Part shown: in pieces, positions 9,801 to 19,500 of the stretch
Layout of the letters: each line of letters opens with the position of its first letter
How positions within the stretch are numbered: position 1 is the stretch's first letter
Source: Atopsyche davidsoni
Taxonomy: Eukaryota; Arthropoda; Insecta; Trichoptera; Hydrobiosidae
Assembly: GCA_022113835.1 (NCBI GenBank)
Contig: JAILWY010000002.1
Location: 2,334,501 to 2,398,500, forward strand
DNA: 64,000 nt
Reading direction: 5' to 3'
Position numbers and translations under genes: made by a program
The notes under the pieces: model-generated
Database searches by the model: none
What the model saw: the letters and a program-made list of their open reading frames with translations, nothing else
What the model was told of the DNA's origin: nothing

Positions 9801-12787
9801 AGAGACAGACGTAAGACTAAAATTATATAGGATGTCCGAAATTCAGGCGAGAAGGAATTTTGTTGCAAAACACAGGTTAATAATTAAAGACTGTATTTTT
9901 TTTATTGATTCATAAATTATACAGTGTAGGTTATAAATTAAATAGCATATCGTGTAAGTGGCCTCCCAAGGCTTTGTTGTAACCTTAAAGTGTATACTTT
10001 ATGAATCAATTAAAAAAATACAGTTTTTAAATATAAATCTGTGTTTTCGTTCAAAATTACTTCTTGCTTGATTTTTGGGACCTGTATAAATCTACTATAT
10101 AATTGAATTTTTTTATTGTAAAAACTTCATGAAATAAAATACTGCTTACTGTTCAATAAACAAGTTCTCGGAAAAATTATCTTAAGGGGACTGCTTCTCC
10201 TGTGTTTCCATACAAGAGACAATGATCATAATTATTTTAAATACCTTTCTATGCATACCCAAATATATCACCATATATAATGTAATACTATTTAAAAAAA
10301 TTTAAGATAAAACACTCTTCTCGTTAGTAATTAAATATTTCTAAGGCATATGATAATATTTTTGTTTATAGAGCGTATGTATTCATTTGACGCCCCTGGG
10401 ACTATCGAAGAGCAAGAAGATGACCAACTTGCGTACTTGCCTCAGGTATAATTTAATTTATATTCCATATATCTGAAAAACGTCAAATCCTACACAGATT
10501 TGGTGGTAACTTCAGGAATTGGTGCCTGGTTAGAAAAAACAATGCAATTCTTCATTCCAAATAGGTTGTTCCTGTTCAGAACTTCACGGATGTTGAGCGA
10601 GGTGATAAAATTGTGATACCAGTGAGCCGCTCGGAGTCAGCGTGCACACACAACTCTGTAGAGTCCACCCTCAGAGAGACTCGGATAGACTCCGTGGATG
10701 CCATATCTCCTGAACAGATTGCTCGTATACAAGCTTATCACCAACTGGCCTTGACGCAGAGCAGTGCTGAGAGTGATGCCACAAATCAAGATGTAAGTCT
10801 TTAAATTAAATTACTTCTCAATTAATTTGGTTTATATAAACCCACCTAATAATGTAAAGTTATAAACAATGTCTGCACATTCTGGTTCAATAGTTCAGTA
10901 ATTAATATCGAAGGACGCTGACTCAAAGGTAGCGGACTCGTTGCTCACCTGTACTTCACTATATCAAATAAGCACTAGAGATTTTAAGTTACTATTTAAT
11001 ATTTTGAATAAAAATACTTGAGTGATTTTCCACATTATTTAATGTGGAAAATAATGTGGAAAATCACTCAAGTATTTTTATTCAAAATATTAAAATGGAA
11101 TTCCACCAAGTACTCTCTGTCAAAAATATTGAATTTCTTATTTTAAGTTACCATATTGCATCGTATTCGAATCCCAGTAACTAACACAAGTGATTATATT
11201 CAATAGCATATTTGTTATGCTTTAATATTACTATAAAGATTTTCAAGTACTTTTCTGAATGATCACTTTATTCTAGTGCATTGTTGTGTTATCACAAGAG
11301 ACGCTCGTATCTCCCGGAAGTTGTGGATCGTTAGAAGTTGCATTCTTGTACGATGCTCCAATGAGAAAGATGACAGTTCACGTTTTGCAAGCACGAGAAA
11401 TGCCACAAAGAGAAACAGGCCAACAGACTCACACCCAGGTTTGCATTCGCTTAACAGCTCAAACATATTTAATAATTAAAAAATACAATGTCTAAATTTT
11501 ACACATATTTTTAATTTATAATATTGCAATGTTTCTATTAACAGATCAGATTGATAATGTTACCTAGTAAAAAGCAAAAACATAAAACGAAAATAAGGTC
11601 TGGTGAGAATCCACAGTTCATGGAAAGTTTTTTACTACATCGTGTCAATCCAGGTGCTTTGATATTAAACAACTACTAATAAATATTTGTGTATTATCCA
11701 TAATAAATTGGCGAAATAATCATGAATTAAATTTTGGTCTTCAGAGGAAGTCAATAGTATGGGCGTCCGATTCCGTGTCTACGGTTGTGAAAGAATGAGG
11801 CGTCAGCGTCTCATAGGAGAAGTTGTGGTTCAATTTTCATCTCTTCGACTTGAGCTTGAGAACTCATTGTGGTTGATGTTGCAACCCAGAGCAAACATAC
11901 AAGTTAGTAATACTGTGATATAGATTGAAGTATATTCTACGAAATTAATATTTATCTTTTCTAGTACATATATTTCTGGTGTGTTATAATCAACAAAATA
12001 TTAATAAAAATAATTTTTGTCACAGATGAGTGGTTCCACCTGTGATTTGGCAAGCCTCGGCAGATCCGATAGCGTCAGCTCCTGTTCGAGTATGCAGCAT
12101 GGAGGTGTAGCAGAAATGCTCCTGGGACTTGCTTATAACGGAACAACTGGACGTCTAGCTGTTGAAGTGCGTTTTGAATTAACTTTTTACTAGCCATTAT
12201 AAAATACGAATACCAATACTACTACATATTACATAGAGATAATCTTATTTTATTGTTTACACAAACATAATAATATGGTTTCACTGGTGTTATTGGTTTT
12301 AGGTTATAAAAGGAAGTCACTTTCGCAAACTGTCCATAAACAAAGCTCCAGACACGTATGTGAAACTCTGCATGGTCAGCAGCCTTGGCAAGGAGATGGC
12401 AAGATCTAAAACCACCACTAGAAGGGGCCAGCCTAACCCTCTCTATAAGGAACTTTTTATGTTTCAGGTAATATAAATGAAATGTCCTCGTTATGTCTCC
12501 CATTTTTGGGTGGCTGCTAAGATAAACAGTTCTCTTTAAATATATGAGATCCTAATAAAAAAACTTTCTTTTAAAAATTATTTTTGCAGGTTGCTTTGTT
12601 TCAACTGAGTGAAGTCACTCTGATGGTGTCCGTGTGGTGGCGTCGCAGCGTGAAGAAGAACGAAATGGTGGGTTGGTTCTCTCTGGGGCTGAGTTCATCG
12701 GCGCGCGAGGAGGCAGCCCACTGGAGAGACATGCGAGAAGCCAAGGGAGAGCAAATTCAACGGTGGCACGTCCTCATTGATTCCTGA
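1292..12787 (+). CDS. Syt14: synaptotagmin 14/16-like membrane C2 protein
   Basis: Ten coding exons: 1292-1322, 8906-9076, 10372-10445, 10565-10792, 11277-11438, 11545-11653, 11745-11902, 12026-12166, 12303-12467, 12590-12787. All phases match and the sum is 1437 nt (478 residues). ATG 1292 has a strong CACCATGG context; an in-frame ATG at 1265 would add nine residues. Residues about 17-36 form one transmembrane helix followed by a basic RKR stop-transfer, so the C2 domains face the cytosol. The linker is acidic and Ser-rich. C2A (about 180-305) contains [14 protein letters not shown] where Ca-binding synaptotagmins have acidic residues, and HTQI in place of DPYV. C2B (about 340-475) keeps the C-terminal WHxL motif (RWHVL). 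The missing Ca ligands fit the Ca-independent Syt14/16 branch, thought to act in membrane trafficking. Exon 4 could instead start at 10578 (another AG). Assignment to Syt14 rather than Syt16 is by family knowledge. Confidence 0.9.
1878..1914. repeat. (TA)n microsatellite
   Basis: An uninterrupted TA dinucleotide run in the first Syt14 intron. Confidence 0.9.
2381..2586. repeat. tandem duplication, period about 105 bp
   Basis: Two head-to-tail copies, 2381-2485 and 2486-2586. Both start 'acgttaaaaaaattattat' and both contain 'attaaatgcgacatttatat'. They differ by scattered substitutions and small indels. This is non-coding sequence in the first Syt14 intron. Confidence 0.85.
3247..3356. repeat. 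dispersed repeat family A, copy 1
   Basis: Shares an ordered series of blocks with 61571-61686: an 'aatac(t/g)gtgt' start, a 'caggttgtgggg(c/t)ttac' core, and 'ggtggtagcgtac(g/a)tggattt' followed by 'attttc(a/g)ttatt'. It has no coding potential. It is probably a fragment of an unclassified transposable element. Confidence 0.75.
3568..3690. repeat. palindromic (hairpin-type) repeat family B, copy 1
   Basis: The left arm 3568-3612 and right arm 3646-3690 are imperfect reverse complements over 45 bp, with a 33-nt spacer. The arm core 'cgacg(c/t)ttcggt(c/g)ccggta' contains the 'cgacgtttcggtgcc' string. The overlapping ORFs on both strands, which read [12 protein letters not shown] peptides in opposite directions, are products of this palindrome and not genes. 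A related copy lies at 59993-60112. Confidence 0.8.
3838..4029 (+). promoter_or_regulatory. possible TATA box and non-coding first exon with splice donor
   Basis: TATAAATA at 3840-3847 is followed by about 180 nt of less AT-rich sequence that ends in a consensus donor (gagtcg|gtgagt, GT at 4030). ATGs inside either stop at once or are out of phase with Syt14 exon 2, so it would be untranslated. It could be an alternative Syt14 promoter or a piece of a transposable element. No transcript evidence is available. Confidence 0.25.
5069..5118. repeat. dispersed repeat family A, interrupted copy 2
   Basis: Matches the middle of family A (gggcttacta...ggttatgtggaagcgtatatggg). The element then breaks off at an inserted RTE-like tail and resumes at about 5287-5316 with 'atgggtttctctattttcgt', which matches the 3' block of copies 1 and 3. 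Confidence 0.6.
5133..5205 (-). mobile_element. RTE-like retrotransposon 3' tail fragment
   Basis: Read on the minus strand it matches the end of the element at 52560-52735: shared 'gcctctcctcagagga' (other copy 'gcctctccttagagga'), then 'attggtgatc' and 'ctctgaacatatctctg'. It sits inside repeat family A, so it inserted later than that repeat. Only the C-terminal codons and the tail remain. Confidence 0.6.
6697..6822. repeat. compound TA/TATG microsatellite
   Basis: About 125 bp of TA runs interspersed with TATG/TACA units. Its reverse-complement symmetry gives many possible hairpins. Non-coding, in the first Syt14 intron. Confidence 0.85.
6974..7249 (-). pseudogene. YqaJ-type exonuclease domain remnant
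   Basis: A 91-codon open stretch contains [15 protein letters not shown] and, further on, [15 protein letters not shown]. These are the PD-(D/E)xK core (Asp of PDG, Glu and Lys of EVK) and the Gln-rich helix of YqaJ-family alkaline exonucleases. In insect genomes such domains mostly occur in transposable-element or multi-domain proteins. Nothing upstream or downstream completes a protein, and the reading frame runs into a sequence resembling an RTE tail at about 6966-7000. I read it as a broken copy inside the Syt14 intron. The domain call is by motif only. Confidence 0.62.
9264..9450 (+). mobile_element. RTE-like retrotransposon ORF C-terminal fragment
   Basis: One frame reads [20 protein letters not shown] and then [15 protein letters not shown], the typical 'YFGHI.R..KY.LLQLI.QGKI..KR' end of endonuclease/reverse-transcriptase retrotransposon proteins of insects. 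It then meets a stop and a frameshift before 'gtggatgcggaatt', which recurs in the copy at 52560. It is a dead 3' fragment in Syt14 intron 2. Confidence 0.72.
9826..10088. mobile_element. MITE with about 100-bp terminal inverted repeats
   Basis: The left end (ataggatgtccgaa...ggaattttgttgcaaaacacag...gactgtatttttttt-attgattcataaa) and the reverse complement of the right end (atacaggtcccaaaaatca...gtaattttgaacgaaaacacag...aactgtatttttttaattgattcataaag) agree over roughly 100 bp with point differences. The internal part is about 60 bp and non-coding. The ends resemble the TACAGG-type termini of Tc1/mariner-like elements and may be flanked by TA. It lies in Syt14 intron 2. Confidence 0.75.
10995..11094. 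repeat. perfect 46-bp inverted repeat (hairpin)
   Basis: Arms 10995-11040 and 11049-11094 are exact reverse complements, separated by an 8-nt loop (aatgtgga). The arm includes 'acttgagtgattttccacat'. It sits in the Syt14 intron between exons 4 and 5. Perfect pairing implies a recent origin. It is followed at once by a copy of repeat family C. Confidence 0.92.
11095..11137. repeat. dispersed repeat family C, copy 1
   Basis: Contains 'ggaattccaccaagtactct' then 'tgtcaaaaatattgaat'. Related strings occur at 18143-18190, 22153-22200 and 63519-63565. Confidence 0.6.
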
Positions 12788-15700
12788 TTCACGTAACAAA
12801 CGGGTGTAACCTTTGCCTGGGTTACAGCCGCCGTTTATTGTGCAAAACTATTCTGCAATCTTTTGCTATTCCCATCTTGATGCTTGAGAGGTCGGGCTTC
12901 TTTTTAACCTTCCGTCTCTCATGATGGTGATGGTTTCCGAATGAGTCGCACTCTTCGGATTTCTAGCATTGGGGGTTTTCTAAAGAAATCGATGGCCGGG
13001 TGATATTCAATTTTAACGGAATCACTCCACGCTTTGGCTCGATTTTATAGTTACCAATGTATGCTTTGAACGCAGATCGGCTTCAGTCCACGTCAGGACT
13101 GAATCTTCATAAAATGTTTAACATTTTTGTCTGACGCACTCAGCAGTTTTCAAAGACGAAAATATTTGTGATTCCACCGTGAATTATTCAATTTTAATCA
13201 AGAGCATTGTATTACAATAATAACTCAGAAGATATCCAATTTACTCGGAGTATTTTCTATTTCAATATTTGCCAAAGTCATGAGATAGATAAATAGATTT
13301 TCTTACACATTTATGCAATTTCAAGATGGATTTTTCTGAAAAATGATGTAACATGGAAACATTTCTACTAACACAATTTATTACGATTAGAAGTTTCGTC
13401 ATCAAGAATTTTTACAATAAATAATAATATTTTGTAAGTATTCGCTTTCTATTAGAGATTATGCTCAGGGATAGAGCCCTGAGCAAGTATGTTGTGCATG
13501 CTATGATCTAAATGAGGATAATTTTCATGCCTTTCTAAATTCACTAAGGAGTTCTAGGCTTAAGATTCGACATTTACATTTTTATACCAATCTACATTTT
13601 GTCTCTTAATAATGAATGTAAATATACAGATACAAGTGAACATAAAAATTCTATTATAATAAAAAAAAATGATGGAACATTAATATGTCACAACTCAACG
13701 CACATTTGATAAGAACAAATCTTTGGAGATTATTTAAGATGCACATTTTTTATATGAGGTTATTAAATAAATAGTTAATTCGATAGCGTAACTTTTTAGC
13801 CTACGATAAACTATATTGTAAACTACTAATAAATAATTTCATCTGAAATCAGGAAAACATCCTCGAGTCAAATCAAATACCTGTTGAGTACGCCTTTAAA
13901 TTCTAGATTTTATTATTATAACAATGTTTTAATTCCAAACATTTAAGTAGTATACATAGGTAAAAAGCATGATTTGTGTATGTGCATAAAACAAATCAAA
14001 ATTGAATTAAAAATGCATACGATGTTTTCACATAAATTTCAATTAGTTATAATATAGTCACTAAGAGATAGATAGCATAAATTATTTTCTAAATACTTAC
14101 ACTATGAGCATTTCATATTGAAAATGAATTTATTAAATTAAAATTTTTCATTGTTTTCAAAATGCTTATTCTACATGTTTTAAATGTCTGAGTTTAAAAT
14201 GTATTTCTGTGTATACAACTGAATTTAATATTATAACAATTTTTCATGAGCGTGGATCTAAAATGAATAGTTCATTTTTTTATTTGTAATGTAATAATTT
14301 ACATTAAATCGTGTTTCGAATAAATTAATGATCCTTAAAATGAAACCTTTAATTAACTTTACAATAAGTAAATGAGATATTATAGACGTAAGACTCAATA
14401 CTTAATGTGACCTGAATTCCTGATCTAAAAGGAATTGTCATGCTTAATATTTTAACATTCTCAAAATTGTATTTCCCGGGTCGCTGCTCATTCAGCATTA
14501 AAAATTTATTTCACATCTAGCCCTAAATTGCTACATTTCAGAATAACTGTCGATAAATAATAAATATGGATAACGTTTTCAACTTTATAACTATGTCAAC
14601 TGCATCACTCTAACCATGCATGAACTCTTCACTACCAGAGCGCAAGTAGCATTGCCTAGTATTTCGGTATGCCGATAGTGATCATCTGACTAGCTTATTT
14701 GCTATGAATTCTACTAAATCGGTATCAAGCTACATCATTGCTGTCATCCTGTTGTACCTGGTTCACAATCGTGCAGGTTAAATCACATAGAAAAGCTTTT
14801 AATTCAGCATGTTGACTAAGCTGACTGAATCGACCTAAGTTACCGCGAGCACCATTAAGAAAGATATCTGTCCAATTTTAAAATTTCATGGCTGTAGTTT
14901 TTTCTAACCTAAAGATAAAAATTTTAAAGTTGATTTTTATTTGGCAGTGTTTTTTATGTAAAAATATTCATTCTTGTCTACCTTATAGAATAAATGACAT
15001 TTAAATGTATTAAATAAGAAAATTTTGGCTTTTTTATAGTGTAGGTGAAAGTTAAATGATTAAAGTCAATAATATGTGATAATGGATAGCACAATTTAAA
15101 ATTTGGAAAGAAATTAATAATATATGTATTAAACCAATAGTTTAAAATAGTATATTCAATGAGAAATCCTGTAGGTATGTCTTTGTATATTAAAATAATA
15201 GCTTTCTCTGAATAATCAAAATATCTATTTTGAGTTTTATTGGGTATTTAAACTTAAACATTTTTCTTTAATAATTAATGTCATATACTGGGTTTTTAGT
15301 TTTGATATTTTCAATTTATGAAATAACTATTAATATTGAATAATAAACTGTAGAATTTATATCGTAATGAGAAGTAATAAAGTTACTTAACGTTTTTGTA
15401 TGACGATGTTTGACTAGAAGTTCCGGAGATGACTATCTTTATGTTAATCGACTAGTAAATATAATCATTGCATGACTAAACATTTAAAAAAAATTAAATG
15501 TATAAAACCTGTTCACAGTTTCAACAATAAAATTGATTCTTCAGAAGTACCTGTGTTAAATATTTATTTTTTAGTTAAGTAAAATTCATCACAACACACT
15601 GTATTATTATTAAATAAAGCCTATAAGGTATTTTGTATTTTTAATAGACGTTTTGAATAGGTGCCAGTAGTATTAAATATGTAAAGAGTAGATTAACTTT

Positions 15701-16597
15701 ATTCTTATACTGTTATAATCTATACATATTTATATCACAATCACTAGAACAAGGCAGAAATATATATTTACTTCCAACAGTTATATTTGCAATGTATACA
15801 AAAACAGTGCTACAGAAAATGAAATTAGTAATACTACCGACATCGCACAGATTTGTCAGATTTTGTGCGCAAAATATTCTGATCTATCATATAGCGATAT
15901 TTTAAGGCCACTGCCACAAAGTGTTTCTATAATATTTGCATAATTTTAAATGTTTTTTTTTTTTTGAAGAAAGATACTGTCTTATTAAAAATAATTATTA
16001 TTTACGATAACGGTCGGTTAGAAATTTGACCTTGAAAATACATTGTTTCAAAGTAACTACCATAATTGAATTGGAATAAATATATATTTTTTTAATTATT
16101 GATATGACCATAAACAAATCAGATATTTCAATTTGAAAGGTTTAAATTAATAAATGAATTACTGCGTTATAATCTCTTTTGATGATACTCAGATTTAATA
16201 ATTATAAATATGTAATTTACCACAAACATTATGGTGGATGTGCTGCTTTTGAACAGATTGAGCAGCCTTTAAAATATTCAGAGCTACCAACTACAAGTCA
16301 AATGTTTACGTTTTTGACAGCTATAAAATAATCACGAATAAGATCCTGATGTGAATGATGCGAGAATGGCATCTCAGAGTTATCTTTAGTAGATAATGAT
16401 TTATCGTGTATTATATTACTAAATAAATATGAGGAATTTCATTTAATTTTGTCAGCGATTTCAACGCGTTATTATTTTTTTTAAATAGTGCAGTGATTGT
16501 CGGCTTACGTGTCAAAAATAATATTGTCGGAAGTTTTTGAGTGATGTGCTGTTCACTAGGTTATAATTTACCGAAGTTTTAGAACTATCAACTCAAA
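12788..16597. other. Syt14 3' UTR and AT-rich intergenic gap
   Basis: No gene is supported in this 3.8 kb. The first several hundred bases after the Syt14 stop are less AT-rich and are probably 3' UTR; AATAAA-type strings occur from about 13427 onward, so the end cannot be fixed. Just after the stop, 'aaacgggtgtaacc' and 'gggttacagccgccgttt' can pair as a short hairpin. The rest is AT-rich. Confidence 0.5.
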
Positions 16598-19500
16598 ATG
16601 AGGGTTCGGAGACTCGCCACAGTTTTTTGGGCTTTTTCACTGATAGCCTGCTTTCTGGCCCTTTATCTTTTCACAGATAGGATATTCAAAACTCCCATTA
16701 GAGGAACAATCCACGAAGAAATGCAGGATGTACGTCTAAGTATTTTTTTATTATTATTATTTTGCCATTATCAATGTTTCATTTTACCTATCAGATCATT
16801 TATTATCTTGAAAAATTTTACAGCAGACATATTTTAGGAGTAAAAATGTCTACAAATATATCATAAAACCTTATCTTGCTTTTCAAGTTCCATGTTTATC
16901 GAGATTTTTTCCTAAGAGAATATTAAATTACTCTAGACATTTACAGAGTTATTTAGATATTAATTTTAATACAAGGCACCGAACCTGAAAGGATGTTAGG
17001 GTATCAAGTCAATGGATTTTACGGCTATGGCCTGTTCTGATTATTTATGAGGAACAATAGAAATCTGGATCGGAGATTCTGAAGCTTGATATTAACTTTT
17101 ATTAATATAAATATTTTGCCTGTACTTTAATGATTTAAAAAATATATGTAAAATAAAAGGCAGACTAAAATTTTACATACAAGAGTAATATTTATTTAAC
17201 TCTGATTGGTAGAATCAGTAATTTTTTTTTTTTTTATGGTTATTGGCATTTTTCATATAAATATGAATAATAATAATAAACAGTCTACGAGAAAGCTTGA
17301 CATTTTTATTAAGATAAAGTCAGCGTTCAACTCTCGTCAAAGAGCTTTTAATGTCTTAATGAAAAAGTCACCTGTCTCGTAAATCATTTGGTTTTATTTA
17401 TATTTATATAATGCAGTACCACAAAATGAATAACTCTAAAATATTTTTTTAAATTCAAAATTGTACAATCTCGCTCGTAGTATATGTTTGTATATGATAA
17501 GCCTTTGTCAAGTTTTGTGTTATTTAAGGTAATACTATAATTTTATACAATCTTTTGATCTAGTGGGATTTGTTCAAATCCAAAATCAAATGTCTAGTGA
17601 TTAACAATGTTTCAATTTCAGAATAAATGGCTGCACTTTGAAGGTCGGCTCAAGCACCTTGAGTCGGAGCTGAGTCAGCATCACGCCGTGGTGGGAGAGA
17701 TCCGCTCGGCCGTGCAGCAGCTACTCCCGGCCGAGGCGCTCAAGGGTCTCAAGCCTCTCCGGCCCATGGCCAGGGCCATCTCCCTCCAGACAACGGAGCC
17801 CACTGGCACTCTCAACCCCATGTTGGCCAAGTGTGCAGCGAGAATGGACAGCATCCCCAATAGTCACATTCAGGTAAGTTTTTCTCTTTTCATGCCACAT
17901 TAGTATCAATTAATATTTAGTGGTGCACTCGATAAATCTTTACTTGGATCACAAGACCTAAAGAACGATATTTTTCATTTATATTTCTAAAATCTAATAT
18001 ACAAGCAATCCGCTCCAAACTTTTTTGTGAGACTCCTCTTTTCGGCATCAGAAAAATTTCCATTTTCCACAGCCATCGAAACTGATAATATTTAGTGTGT
18101 TAACATAAAATATATGCAATATTTTAAAGAAAATACTGTTTAAAATGGAATTTCACCAAGTACTCTGTGAACAGAAATTTCCGGACATGGCCGCAGTGAA
18201 GCGTTTGTGTTTTCATCCTCTGCATGTTCTCAGCACTCAACGTGTCAAATTTGCACATTTTTTTTTGAAAATAAAAACTGAAAATATAAATTCTTGCTAT
18301 AAAAATTTAAAAAATTAAACATTAAAAAAACTATATTCATATATTAAATTTATATTTTTGATCTTGAGCAAACTAGCAATACTGTAATATTTATATAGTA
18401 TATATCATATATATTTCTTATTTTTCTTAAATTTTCTTTATATTTCTTAAATTATCTTCTGGTCGAAATGGTTCTGATTTGACTGTATACAAAAAGAACA
18501 TAGCCACTATGCTTTCTTGTATTTGCTCATCTGCCTCTTACTTTAGTACTTATTACTCTTACAGAATTGTGTGGCTTAAGACTTCTCGTTATCAGATTAT
18601 TTGAGCGTGGATATCTCCTGCTTGTGAAATAAAAATAAAAACTAAATACAAAAAATGTGTCAAAGAATCATATTAATCTTTGAATAATTACTAAATAAAG
18701 TGTTTTTTTTATATCAGCAGTTCGGTGTGTGATTGTTGTTTTTCTATAAGCAGATCATTTGATTGTTTCTTCTCTATTTTCAGATGCTGGATGTATACGA
18801 TAAATTGAAATTTGACAATCCGGACGGAGGTGCTTGGAAGCAGGGTTGGAAGATCGAAGCAGACCGGCACCAGTGGAATGCTCAACACAAACTAAAAGTC
18901 TTCATCGTACCCCATTCACATAATGACCCTGGTAAGCACAAACATCCATAATTTTTTTTGTGATTTGGAAGGTATTCATCCAATTTATTATTATTGTGCC
19001 ATTTTTCCTAGTAAAATGTTGATTTTCTAACATAAAGGCGTGTTTGTTTAATGTATTGTTTTTAACTGATTAGTTATTCTGTGTGTATAGAATTAGTAAA
19101 CAAAAAAATTTATAAACATGTCAACAAAATTATTGTAAAACATAACACATGGATAAAAGAATAATGGTTCACAAACTAGTATACTTCTATACTAGTACTA
19201 CTATTCTAGTAGTACTACTTCTATACTATAAATAATTGTTTAACAACAGCAATACTCAACCTCATATTTGTGTTTACAAATTTTTCCAGCCTTTGATAAT
19301 GTACTTATTGGTTTAGGTGTTCAGCTGTGTTATATTTTGATTTTAAAGCGAAAAATTTGGCTCATAATGACAGTATATTTATGAAATAATAACATGAAAT
19401 GAAATGAAATGAACAAAAAATTATTGAAAATGACCCCATTGATCAATAATCAAAACTTTCTGCGGCATCATATCTATTTAAAAAAGTCCGTTAATATACT

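Larger units (their letters stand above)
10909..11195. mobile_element. possible tRNA-derived SINE split by an insertion
   Basis: Sequence near 10916-10945 resembles an A box (ggtagcggactcg). Sequence at 11164-11180 (cgtattcgaatcccag) resembles a B box. Between them lies a hairpin-bearing insert flanked by the direct repeats 'attttaagttac(t/c)at' near 10981 and 11143, which look like a target-site duplication. The boxes are short, so this is a tentative reading. Confidence 0.33.
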
